64,000 nucleotides of DNA, from positions 188,001 to 252,000 of the forward strand of contig JAQFVV010012985.1 of NCBI GenBank assembly GCA_028023455.1, written 5' to 3'. Both the position numbers and the translations under genes were made by a program. Origin of the DNA: Epiperipatus broadwayi. Its lineage: Eukaryota; Onychophora; Udeonychophora; Euonychophora; Peripatidae. Under the pieces are notes generated by a model. The model saw nothing but the letters and a program-made list of their open reading frames with translations. It did no database searches and was not told where the DNA came from. Of the stretch, positions 52,120 to 61,642 are shown in pieces (position 1 is the stretch's first letter; the number at the start of each line of letters is the position of its first letter).

Positions 52120-52127
52120 TATAAATA
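52120..52127 (+). promoter_or_regulatory. LTR promoter TATA box
   Basis: tataaata inside the 5' LTR, followed ~30 bp later by gacagtaaatcagttcac, which could hold the transcription start. It would drive the element transcript towards the coiled-coil ORF. Inferred from position only. Confidence 0.55.
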
Positions 52128-52401
52128 GACTTTTTTATCGGACAGTAAATCAGTTCACAAAAGTAATTGAGTAGTGCAGTTCAGAAATTAATTGAGTCAG
52201 TTAACAAACAAAATGCAGTGTTGATAAGATTTTGGGAATTCATGCCTCTCCACAGCCTAAAAAGTCCGATGAAAACATCAAGATCTGCCCGTGAAATAAT
52301 GTCAATGTAACAATTTAGAAAATCTCCGTCAGTATCTAATTGTCTCCAATAGTAATAATCATCAATAATAAGGAAACTCATCAAGGAAACATCCCAGCCG
52401 G

Positions 52402-52461
52402 CTGGAAGCATTCATACTGGAAGCATTCATACTGGAAGCATTCATACTGGAACTATTCATA
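52402..52461 (+). repeat. 15-bp minisatellite, four units, in the LTR
   Basis: ctggaagcattcata repeated at 52402, 52417 and 52432, with a variant (ctggaactattcata) at 52447. The period keeps frame and yields a repeating S-Y-W-K-H peptide in an 86-codon frame. That frame starts inside the LTR and is probably not a gene. Confidence 0.92.
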
Positions 52462-53291
52462 CTGGAAGAAACAACAAACAAGAAGAAAACAAAGTGTTAA
52501 ATCTACGTTCAAAATCCTAGGTAAAACATTTGCTTATTTTCGTTTATACTGTAATAAACATTGCATTTCATTAATTCGTGCGAATCCTCCAAGAGTTTAA
52601 TTATATGAACTCGATATCATACATAAATGAACTATTGATATGTGTGTTTAAATTTCAAATGCTATATAATACTTTATTATTATTATGTGTGTGCATGAGT
52701 TAATATGTGCGTGATCCTTATATCAATATTATTGGTTAAATTAGATAAATACCAGTGTTCCATTATGAAAATATACAAGAATATTTAAACTAGTTTAGAA
52801 ATGTTAATTTAAAAATATGCATGTGTTTTTATTAGAATTATAAAATGTTTAAAGTTAGTAAATAAATGTTAGTTAATAAATTGTCTTTAAAATTAAACTT
52901 TATTTGTCGGTCAATTCTTTTTATCAATTCTTTTTACAATTCTTTTATCAATTCTTTTAACCACTAATGAAGTATAATCTATTAGTGATTACAAACAGCT
53001 GAGCTAGTCATGGATTTAGGCGTTGAGTTAGTGGCCACTGTTCAAAGTGCATTGTCTTTTCTTTTAGTATTCTTTTAGAATAAACAGCTGTTGCCCATGT
53101 TTATACACAAACAAAAAAGTGCTTTGGATTTGGTGTTGAACTCAACAGCCAAGAAGAAGCTATGTCCTGAAAATGTAATGCTAGTTATATACTTTATAGC
53201 TATTGTTTGGGCATACAACACTCTCCGAGTCATGTTCTTCTCTGCCTAAGAGGCCGGTGTTTTGAATACACACATTTGAACATGGTTCAAA

Positions 53292-53310
53292 TGGCTTCAC
53301 CTAATGTGGG
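53292..53310 (+). promoter_or_regulatory. primer-binding site candidate
   Basis: TGGCTTCACCTAATGTGGG starts two bases after the LTR end. It resembles the minus-strand site at 44601 (TGGCGTCCCAAGTGTGG), which suggests the two elements use related tRNA primers. Confidence 0.65.
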
Positions 53311-53732
53311 CCGAACTTATCATAAATGACAGTTAATTAAATACTTTGTTCTTGTTGAAAATAAAAATCTAAAAGTTAAATTACGTATGTAAAAGTGTTT
53401 TAATTTAAAAAAAAAAAAAAAAAATTGACCGAAACTTTTTTTTTTGAAATGAAAAGAGATTTTGACATGTATGCTATCAAATCAGAGACAGTTGATATTT
53501 GGGAGGAGTTAAAGCATTAGATCGGGTAGAGAAAAGGACTAAAAGGGTGGAGCTAACGTGAGTTTCCATCTTAGTAAAAAAAAAAAAAAAAAGTTGTATA
53601 TAAATTTAGTTTAACATAAGCACTAGTACTTTGAAATTGAAATTTTTGAAAATGGATCCGAAAGAAAGCCCAATATATTTTAAAAATTCCTAGTTAGTAG
53701 AAAAGGAGAAAGAAGAAGTATCTGAGACGTGA

Positions 53733-54194
53733 ATGATGATGAAAATGATGATGAATATGATGGAAGAAATGTGTCAAGAAATTAAACAAAGCCAACAAGA
53801 GCTCAAAAAAGAACTCAAAGCCAAATTGAAGGCAGAAATTAGTCAGGTTAAAACAGAAATTAAAGAACTCAGAGCAGAAGTAAGAGAAATAAGATGTGAG
53901 ACAACGGTAAAGGTAGAGAAGAACCGAGAAGTTATAGAGTTAGATTTAATTAAAAAAAGTCAGGAAGTTGAGGTCACGAAAGAGGTAGAAATTGAATTAG
54001 AATCAGATAGCATTGTGATAAATAAAGTAGACACAAATGTAGATCAAGAAATAGAAGAAAGACATAAGTTCAAGATAGTAGATAGTGTAGAAAAGTTTTT
54101 ACAAAAATTTAAAAAGGTTAAAGTAAACGTCGCATTCGCTGTAGACGTAGATTTTAAACAAAGAGGAAGCGTAGGAAAAAATATTCACGATTAG
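53733..54194 (+). CDS. coiled-coil protein of an LTR element (Gag-like, possibly remnant)
   Basis: A 153-residue frame in the interior of the LTR element. It opens with a Met-rich stretch, then residues ~12-60 form an uninterrupted Lys/Glu/Gln heptad-like helix (EIKQSQQELKKELKAKL and so on), followed by acidic and basic segments to the stop. Long coiled coils are common at the N terminus of Gag-like proteins of Gypsy-type elements, where they aid particle assembly. No CCHC knuckle, protease or capsid motif is visible. An earlier ATG at 53652 opens MDPKESPIYFKNS but meets stops before reaching this frame, so the true start may lie there and be broken. The Gag identity is inferred from position. 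No homology is recognised. Confidence 0.5.
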   Translation: MMMKMMMNMMEEMCQEIKQSQQELKKELKAKLKAEISQVKTEIKELRAEVREIRCETTVKVEKNREVIELDLIKKSQEVEVTKEVEIELESDSIVINKVDTNVDQEIEERHKFKIVDSVEKFLQKFKKVKVNVAFAVDVDFKQRGSVGKNIHD

Positions 54195-55364
54195 GAAAAA
54201 TACAGAGATCTGTAAAGCTTAAAAGTTTTCTAATTTACAAGGCAGAAAATAGAATGGAAAGAGAAAGAGATAAAATAGATTTTAATCAAGAAATAGAAGT
54301 GAGAATATGGAGTATGATTTATATTATAAAATTAGTAGAAAGAAAGAAGGAACCACCTGACATATTTTAAAAGTTAGTAATCGGGCAGAATAGTAAAGGA
54401 AATAAACAAAAAAGACCTGAAATGGACTATGAGTCTAATATAATTATTTTGACATAGGTGACAAGCCTGAATTAGAATTTCACTATTTAAAATGATGGAT
54501 TCTTTTGTCAAATAATAATAACGGAGGCTTCAAGCAAAATAAAAAATTTTTTTCTCCATGCACATATGTAATTACTGAAATGTTCGTAAATAAACAGTTC
54601 AAATAAATAAAAATCAATAAAATCAAGTTAAATGAATGGATTAAATTAAGGATTTAGAAATAATGTTTGTAGAATTAAATAAATGAATAAAATAACGGAA
54701 ATACATAAAATAAAAACAAGTTAAATAAATAAGTATAATATATCTGTAGAAAATAAATAAAATATTTGTAGTAAAATAAAATAGTTTTTTGAATATACAC
54801 ATGTTAAAATAAAAGTTTGTTTTGAATACCGTAAGTTAAGAAAAGGATGTAAATAAATTGTTTAAAATAATCAAGATAAAAAAAAAATCTCTAGTAAAAT
54901 AATAATGAATGAATCATAATAAAGCAAAATAGTTTTTTTCTGAGTACATGCACATTAATATATAAGTTAAAGTAATGGGTTAAAAGTAATATCGTAATAT
55001 AAATAAATATGTAAATTGATGTCCATTATAGTTTAAAGATAATATTATAAGATTAGATTAATACAAATAAATATGTTAAGTAATGTTCATGGTAGTTAAA
55101 AATAATATTGAAAGGTTAAAATAATATAAATGAAAGTCAATCTAAGTTGTATTAAGAGTGTATAAGGGTTCGAATCTAAAAGGGATGAGGGGTAGTATTG
55201 AAATAAGTTAGATAAGGATTAAGTTTAAAGTTCTCAACTGGATAGGCTCTAGTACCTGCAACGGATTGGCCGGGATCATTTCTCTTTTAAAAAGCGCACT
55301 GGCAACAACCAGAGTAAGTCATAAGCCACTTTTCAGGGGAGAATCCCCATATCTCGTATCTCGT

Positions 55365-55545
55365 TTTCCAAAGCGTAAGTCGGAAATGGACAGTTGAAAA
55401 TTCCTGCCATTGCAGCTGCTTAGTCAAAATCCGATCAAGAGAATTGGCAATTGCTTTCCAGGGTGTAAGTCGGAAATGGGCAGTTGAAATTTCTGCCATT
55501 TGCAGCCACCTTTTCTTAGTCAAAGTCCAATCAACAGAATCAGCA
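55365..55545 (+). repeat. 90-bp tandem duplication inside the LTR element
   Basis: gtaagtcggaaatggacagt at 55375 recurs at 55465 (gtaagtcggaaatgggcagt). Both continue through ctgccatt-gcagc and tagtcaaa-tcc-atca blocks. Two units, ~85% alike by eye. The minus-strand frame covering it (55580-55287) is a reading of the repeat. Confidence 0.85.
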
Positions 55546-55783
55546 GCCGAAGCTTCGTTTATGAAAGATCCCTGTGCCACAAATTTAGTTTGTCCTCGTG
55601 GTCATTATCCAGGATGAACATTGTAAGCAGTGTTACCAGCATAGAAAGAAGAAAAGCATAATTGGAGATTGCCCATAGCATGGAAAAGGAAAAAGATACC
55701 AAAAAGCAAACTTAGAAAGAATAATAAATTAAGATTTAATGTTGTCAGAGATAAAATGGTCAAAAATGACGCATTTTACTCTC

Positions 55784-55797
55784 AAAAGGAAGGGCGG
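55784..55797 (+). promoter_or_regulatory. polypurine tract
   Basis: aaaaggaagggcgg sits five bases upstream of the second LTR (55803), the place where LTR retrotransposons prime plus-strand DNA synthesis. It confirms element orientation. Confidence 0.72.
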
Positions 55798-55802
55798 TGT
55801 AA

Positions 55803-56185
55803 TGTACCTATATTGATATAGGCACATATAATTTTATCTAAAATTATATTATTAAAATAATTGTTCATAAAAAAAACAACATAAAATTAAACGTTGAAGA
55901 GTTTATTGCAGTTTGTTTTAGAAAAGGATAAGAATCAAATAGTTTTCTAGTGTTAGTTTTGAAATAAAAAAAGCTACAATTAATTAATCAAAAGGGGGGG
56001 AGGGGGAGTCTTCGTTAGAGAAATTAAACTAAGGGTTATAAAAAGGAAGTAAAGAGGGGTTTTATTAGTATTTGTAAAAATTTGATTTAAAAAGTTAAAA
56101 CATACAAATCTCTTTTCATTCAAGTTTAATTAAAGAAAAAATAATGTTAAAACTAAATAGTAAATTGTATTAAAAATATATGTGC
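55803..56185 (+). repeat. 3' LTR, first ~380 bp
   Basis: Follows 51521-51905 closely, with about ten substitutions and small homopolymer length differences, then is cut by the run of N. Confidence 0.88.
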
Positions 56186-56685
56186 NNNNNNNNNNNNNNN
56201 NNNNNNNNNNNNNNNNNNNNNNNNNNNNNNNNNNNNNNNNNNNNNNNNNNNNNNNNNNNNNNNNNNNNNNNNNNNNNNNNNNNNNNNNNNNNNNNNNNNN
56301 NNNNNNNNNNNNNNNNNNNNNNNNNNNNNNNNNNNNNNNNNNNNNNNNNNNNNNNNNNNNNNNNNNNNNNNNNNNNNNNNNNNNNNNNNNNNNNNNNNNN
56401 NNNNNNNNNNNNNNNNNNNNNNNNNNNNNNNNNNNNNNNNNNNNNNNNNNNNNNNNNNNNNNNNNNNNNNNNNNNNNNNNNNNNNNNNNNNNNNNNNNNN
56501 NNNNNNNNNNNNNNNNNNNNNNNNNNNNNNNNNNNNNNNNNNNNNNNNNNNNNNNNNNNNNNNNNNNNNNNNNNNNNNNNNNNNNNNNNNNNNNNNNNNN
56601 NNNNNNNNNNNNNNNNNNNNNNNNNNNNNNNNNNNNNNNNNNNNNNNNNNNNNNNNNNNNNNNNNNNNNNNNNNNNNNNNNNNNN
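56186..56685. other. assembly gap (500 N)
   Basis: Exactly 500 undetermined bases, a typical placeholder, so true size is unknown. At least ~1.4 kb of the 3' LTR should lie here if the element is complete. Frames spanning it are meaningless. Confidence 0.97.
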
Positions 56686-56999
56686 ACACTATATTAGCAA
56701 AAATAAAAATACAAGAACCATGAAACAATACAATACTAGATTAAATTCAAAATTTTATCAAAATCCTTACACAGCCATGGTTTCATCTACCACAAATAGA
56801 CCTTCTCGAGTGAAAATCAGCCTAAAGGAAAACATATATGTATGTATATATATATACAAACAGACAAACCTTCCTATAATTCATTTCAAGCTCCACCTTC
56901 CCTTAATATCAAAAGAAGTCTTCATGAGATTGATAGCCTCAGAATCTATGGAGTTTTGTCATCAAAGTCTCCTTGATTCTTCTTTTTAACTCATTCTTT

Positions 57000-57428
57000 T
57001 CATAAAAAATAACTTGAAGCATTGTTAAACAATATTCTATGACCTGTATTCAATTCATGAATATATAAAGCTGAGTTAAAATACCTATGTTTAACTCTAC
57101 TTATAAGAACCTTAACCCTTTCATTAAGGCTAAATTTACTCTGACCTACATAAAATTTACCACAACTACATGGAATTTTATAAACAATACCAGGAATAGA
57201 CCTACTATCACTAGACTGCTTTGAACCATTAAGTAATGAATTCAAATCAGAACCTTTCCTCCATGCAACCTTCTTTCCACCTAACAAATGACTATTCATA
57301 TAAACCAAATTAGAAATTGATGCTTTAAATGGTAAAGACATTATTATCATCCTTACTAACAAAATTCTTATCATCCAAATCACAACTATAAACATTATTA
57401 TTAAATACCACTTTTTTAATAAAATCAT
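57000..57428 (-). pseudogene. Penelope-like element, GIY-YIG endonuclease domain
   Basis: A 142-codon minus-strand frame. Its second half has the GIY-YIG nuclease core as seen in Penelope-like retroelements: GIVYKIPCSCGKFYVGQS (the GIY and YIG-equivalent segments, with the Cys pair common in this family). It then has LNERV with the usual Arg, and SALYIHELNTGHRI, matching the family S-A-x-x-x-H-x-x-x-T-G-H-x-I/F. The preceding SLPF...KGSDLNSLL is the linker after the reverse transcriptase. Upstream coding continues in another frame (MADIGYSHDFIKK stretch, rc of about 57449-57410), so there is a frameshift near 57340-57430. The reverse transcriptase is not seen. It is a 5'-truncated, broken copy. 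Confidence 0.87.
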
Positions 57429-57650
57429 GACTATAACCTATGTCGGCCATGTGGAAAGAGGTACACTACGTGTAATTTCAAGGTGGTCATTCATAGGGTC
57501 TTGAGTCTTGGAATCCTGGCTTACGAGTTGAAGTGTGGTCGGACTTGGGATATCACAGTCCTAGTCTGGTCAGCTTCGGTCTCTTTTGCTTGGATTCTGA
57601 ATTCTGTTACGTGAATGTACAAACTTGACTGTTACAATATATATATATAT
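57429..57650. other. GC-richer segment of unknown type ending in TTACA
   Basis: Noticeably richer in G+C than its surroundings (tcttggaatcctggcttacg and neighbours). It ends TGTTACA at 57636, directly followed by (AT)n and then host repeat copy 2. No match to the LTR at 51521. It may be the end of a further element linked to the Penelope copy. Confidence 0.45.
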
Positions 57651-57920
57651 TCAGACCTTTTAAATGTTTAATTTATAAAACAATATTTTAAATCAGAGTT
57701 ATTATTTATTTACTCTTTTATTTCAATGAATGTAAAAAATACCTACTATAATTTTTGTCTGTGTTTATTTCTAGTTTTCTTTTCAACTATATATATATAT
57801 TTATGCACACACACTACATTAGTGTGTGCTATGTAATCCAATTGGTTACAATATATATATATATATATTCTCTAAAACAGACTCTAACATAAAGTTAATA
57901 TTTTGATGCTTAGCATTAAA

Positions 57921-58055
57921 GTGGTTTGTGCTGGGTGCAATGATTGAAAGAGAAAATACAAAGAGTTGTGGTTTATTGCAAACAATACTCATGCATAATT
58001 AAAAGAGATTCATGTGTTGCTCTACCATACAAGTGATATATATAAATTTGCAAAT
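57921..58055 (-). repeat. inverted partner of 59641-59771
   Basis: The reverse complement contains gcaacacatgaatctctttt, tattgtttgcaataaa and ttttctctttcaatcattgc, all found in the same order at 59671-59757. Arms are ~130 bp, separated by ~1.6 kb. The aataaa and following block resemble the end of an LTR or a 3' UTR; this is inference. Confidence 0.82.
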
Positions 58056-58552
58056 GCATATTAATTAATCCAAAGGTTTGTTCTTCCATTTATCTTTTTT
58101 TGTACTATGAATATGACTGGATTGGTCAAAAGTAGTGCTAAGCTGCAAAATAGGTATAAATTGTTTAATCTTTCCTGTGTAATAGACTTTATTTATTCAT
58201 AGTTGGTTAATAGTTCTTGAAAATAATGATAATGATGGATCATATATATTTAGGGAGGGGGATTTTAATTTTCATAATTCTAATTATCATATTGATGGAA
58301 ACGTATATTACACTGAATTAAAATGCAACAAAAAGATCTATATTTTAAAAACATATTTAAAACTCTCCAATTCATTTTTTGGCAACTTAATATAGTTAAA
58401 AATAGTTATAATCAAACAAAAATTATAACTATTACCCATAGAGATAATAATTTTTTTATTCCCCATCTACCCCATCATTACTGCCAAGAAAAAAAATAAA
58501 TGAAAACACTATTGAAAAATAACTCATATACTTTCTCATTTTCCTTCTACAG

Positions 58553-58572
58553 CAAGGGCTCCCAAACTTTTT
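58553..58572 (+). repeat. possible hAT-type terminal inverted repeat
   Basis: caagggctcccaaacttttt strongly resembles the end sequence of many hAT/Charlie-type elements (CAGxGGTTCCCAAACTTTTT). The opposite end was not found downstream, so this is a single-ended remnant. Confidence 0.4.
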
Positions 58573-58579
58573 CATTCTC

Positions 58580-59267
58580 ATATCATCTTGGCTTTTGATA
58601 AATTATTCAGTACCTCCCAATTCATTGTAATAAGAAATAAGCAATTGAAAAGTGTAACATCCAGTGTGTCACATACATGCACATGAGATGCAGATGCCAC
58701 AGATGTGAGCTTCAAGGAGGTACCTATCTAGCAATTTTACTACCCTCCAGTAATAAAAAGTCTATGTAATCTCACATTGTCCACATTCAAAAAGAGAGAT
58801 CTGAAATGTTGTTAGTGTGGCTGATAGATAATACTGATATGAAATAGCATGGAAATGTTGATAACATTTTTGAAATATATTAATAGTATAATAATATACT
58901 TATTAACCTGCTATTCACCACACTCTTTTAGATTCCTGTACATCTTGGAATTATGGGTACCTCACAATGGAAATATTGTTCTACAGTAAAAAAATAATTT
59001 ATAAGAATTTCATATACAGATTTCATAAAAAAAATATTGTGTAAGAATTTCCTTTTTTTTCTTCAAATAAATTAATAGCTAGTAATCATCAGAAATTAAT
59101 GAATCAACAGAATTAAATCAAAAAGATTAAATGTTGAAAGCTTAGAACCTAAAATATTATAGGATTTTTTTTGTACAAAACTTAAAAAATACTATGTTGA
59201 TCAAAGTTTGATAAATATCAGAGTAAAATAATGTTTCACAAATATTGAACTGTAAAAGAATTGTTAC
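58580..59267. other. gene-free AT-rich interval
   Basis: No coding motif seen. It may be the interior of a decayed hAT-type element starting at 58553. Confidence 0.4.
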
Positions 59268-59440
59268 ACTACAGAAATATTATTCATTAAATGGATAATC
59301 TCTAATTTAATGAATGATTAAGAAAAATGATTATAATATTGTATTTCTATAAACTTTACTTCTTTCCTTATTCTTTTGTAATTCAATACAGAGCATCGTT
59401 CACTACAAAGGAAAAATAACTATATTACAATTTTACTACA

Positions 59441-59607
59441 GCTTAGCACTGCTTTTGACTGGAAAGATCATTTTCATAGCATTAGATAAAGTCAGATTTG
59501 TAAATGAGAGAGAAGATGAACTAAAGCTTAGCACTGCTTTTGACTGGGAAGATCATTGTTATAGCATTAGATAAGGTCAGATTTGTAAATGAGAGAGAAG
59601 ATGAGAA
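59441..59607 (+). repeat. 85-bp tandem duplication
   Basis: gcttagcactgcttttgact at 59441 recurs at 59526. Both units run on through gaagatcatt-tatagcattagataa and agatttgtaaatgagagaga. Very similar units, so a fairly recent duplication. Confidence 0.92.
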
Positions 59608-59640
59608 TGAATATATATAAAGTAATTAGTATGTAAATTG

Positions 59641-59771
59641 ATAAATTTACATATACCATTTGCATGATAAAGCAACACATGAATTCTTTTTATTTATCAC
59701 ATAGATATTGTTGGCAATAAATCATGCCTCTTTAAATTTTCTCTTTCAATCATTGCACTCAGTGTGGATTG
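59641..59771 (+). repeat. inverted partner of 57921-58055
   Basis: Contains gcaacacatgaattcttttt, ttggcaataaatcatgcctc and ttttctctttcaatcattgc, matching the reverse complement of the partner. Confidence 0.82.
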
Positions 59772-59851
59772 TTATTGTTACCAGAATCGATCTCATGTTC
59801 AGGAGTACCAATTTTATGTTGGGATCTGTTTTAGTGCAACTATATATATAT

Positions 59852-60345
59852 ATACTTATGTTGTGTTAATCTAGTGGCACTGTTGGAGTGAGATTTGTCA
59901 TAGTAAATTGCATTGGAAGTAGGTCCATTGCATCTAATTTTGCAGATGATCTGGAGGGCCTAGTTCAGAGGCAACTTATCTTTACTATTGTTTAATAACT
60001 GTTTTAGATTAGGAGGGATTCTGAACCTAACACGAATTCCTCAGAGCAAATTATTTTTAATCTTTGCAGTACACCATATACAAATAGAAGTCTAATACAT
60101 GCTTTAGTATTGTTATGATTCAGAGCCTGGATATTTATTGAGGACTAAAAACTTTTGAGGAATCTTATTAAGCAATTTTTATCATAACCTACATTGGTCA
60201 AGTCTTTGATGTAATTTTCAGTATTATATTTTCTGTCTGCCTCAGACTTTCAAATGTTTGGTTTCTGCGAAGAAAACACTTGAAGCCAGCTAATTTGTGT
60301 GATCTGAGAGTATGCAATTGATGGTGGAATAACACCATGGTCATT
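59852..60345 (+). repeat. dispersed repeat, partner of 36880-37375
   Basis: Contains ttatgttgtgttaatctagt, agtaaattgcattggaagta, atgatctggagggcctagtt, and later ctgcctcagac and gaaaacacttgaagccagct-aatttgtgtga, in the same order as the reverse complement of 36880-37375. Moderate divergence. Confidence 0.82.
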
Positions 60346-60939
60346 GACTGTTTAATTATCATTTTATAATTTATTTAATTATTTGATTCTTGTACATACA
60401 TATATTCAAGAATTTTATTCCTTTAAATGTGTCTTCATAGTCTAAGGTCCACATCAAAGATGATTGTTGAGTCAGCTTGTTTCATATTTGAATGATAAAT
60501 TTATTCCTCAGTGTAAATTAACATACTGTTAACATAGTGTATATATAAAGATATAAAAGCTGTGGCAAAGTGTCTTCTCAAATTTATTTAACATGATGCT
60601 ACACACTGCACCGCTAAGTGTCAACCCTATTGGCCATCCATGTTTAATTGTATAAAATCTGCCTTGAACAGACCCATGATATCACAATCCATCCATTTAA
60701 GGATGTCACTAATAAAGTTGGTCTTGTTCAGATCAAAACAGTGCTACACAATAGTTAATTTGTAATATTGTTAATCTTTAATTTGTAGTGAACTATGCTT
60801 GGTATTAAATTATTAATATATTTCTTATCATGTGACTTGTGTCAAAGATGTGAGAGCATTAAATCTGACACTCACCAATTAAACTTAATTGGATATCGAT
60901 ATTTACTGCACAGTGAGAAAGATATGCATAAGAGAATGT

Positions 60940-61045
60940 GATCTGGACAAACTGATGAGTGCTTATTCAACATGAAATGTGCATCTTGGAAATCATAGAT
61001 ATTTTTCACATGTCTTTGATCATATGTTTATGAATACATCCCTTC
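60940..61045 (+). repeat. dispersed fragment of the 10-11.4 kb module
   Basis: gatctggacaaactgatgag, gtgcttattcaacatgaaat and a tttttcacatgt-tttgatca stretch match 11252-11335 of the module copy at 10903-11450. About 100 bp, plus orientation. Confidence 0.72.
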
Positions 61046-61642
61046 ACAAGGTGTAAATAGCAGACCAAAAACAATCTACACTACAGAAATATTATACATT
61101 AAATGGATAATCTCTAGTCTAATGAATGACTAATAAAAGTTATTATTATTATGTGGCCATGTTCTACATGTAATCATCACAAAACTAATTTCTAGAGCAG
61201 TTTTTTCTCTCTGTTTTTTTTTGTTTGAGTTGGAATAACCATATTCATTGATGAGTGATTACTTATTATTATCACACATACACTCATACATTATGTGCCA
61301 AATTGGATAAACCACTTTAATTAGCTCTTCTAGATAAAAGTCATATATAACAATCATTCACAAAAAGTAGTTAAAAAGAAAACATTAGTAATCAGTCTAG
61401 TCTGGTATATATTAATAATGGATTTTTATATCTTTTGCGTTTTTTGTTTTTTATTTCAGTTAAACTGCATTGCTGTTTTGTGTGTGTGTAAAACAGTGAT
61501 TGAGGGAAAAAAGAGGTATCCAAGAAAGAAAAAAAATCACAAGCTTATTTCAAAGTGTCAGATATTTGGAAAAAAATCCAACATCTACTAACAATCAAAC
61601 ATGGTGTGTGGATAGAATAATTGAGTGTGCTTGGGACTATAT

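Larger units (their letters stand above)
51521..53289 (+). repeat. 5' LTR
   Basis: Ends GGTTCA, the imperfect inverted partner of the start TGTACC. It contains a TATA box (tataaata, 52120-52127), a plausible AATAAA signal at 52553, and a 15-bp minisatellite at 52402. The end was set by the TGG site two bases later. Confidence 0.75.
51521..56185 (+). mobile_element. LTR retrotransposon without pol, 3' end in assembly gap
   Basis: A 5' LTR (51521-53289) starts TGTACCTATATTG. The same sequence recurs at 55803 and runs into a gap. A primer-binding-like site follows the first LTR and a purine tract precedes the second. The 2.5-kb interior holds one coiled-coil ORF and no protease, reverse transcriptase or integrase that I can see, so it is non-autonomous or deleted. 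The ~380 bp of LTR that can be compared shows roughly ten differences by eye, suggesting moderate age. The 3' boundary and target duplication are hidden by the gap. Confidence 0.82.
39961..57850 (+). mobile_element. ~2.8-kb TA-targeted repeat, copy 2, split by nested insertions
   Basis: Matches copy 1 in three pieces: 39961-41978, 46638-47229 and 57651-57850. The second piece resumes with aattgcttcttcagcaagct...ggtaagtttggtttt-like sequence as at 39040. The third resumes at tcagaccttttaaat, matching 39731, and ends ...TTGGTTACA followed by ATATAT. Copy 2 also has ~415 bp at 41405-41820 absent from copy 1, which contains a ggtataaataagg TATA-like box. So ~15 kb of this span is foreign insertion. 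Confidence 0.75.
59268..61140 (+). repeat. ~60-bp direct repeat pair bracketing 1.75 kb
   Basis: cactacagaaatattattca...atggataatctcta at about 59270-59330 recurs at 61079-61140 with few changes. Between them lie a tandem duplication, one arm of an inverted repeat, and the partner of 36880-37375. The pair may be ends of one composite repeat. Confidence 0.72.

Noticed and set aside
52340-52600. 86-codon frame with repeated S-Y-W-K-H peptide
   Set aside because: Lies in an LTR and is created by a 15-bp minisatellite.
56153-56989. Long frames through the N run
   Set aside because: The sequence is undetermined; the frames are artefacts.
55803-57636. 57429-57636 as the missing end of the 3' LTR
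   Set aside because: No block of it matches the end of the 5' LTR (53000-53289), so it belongs to something else.
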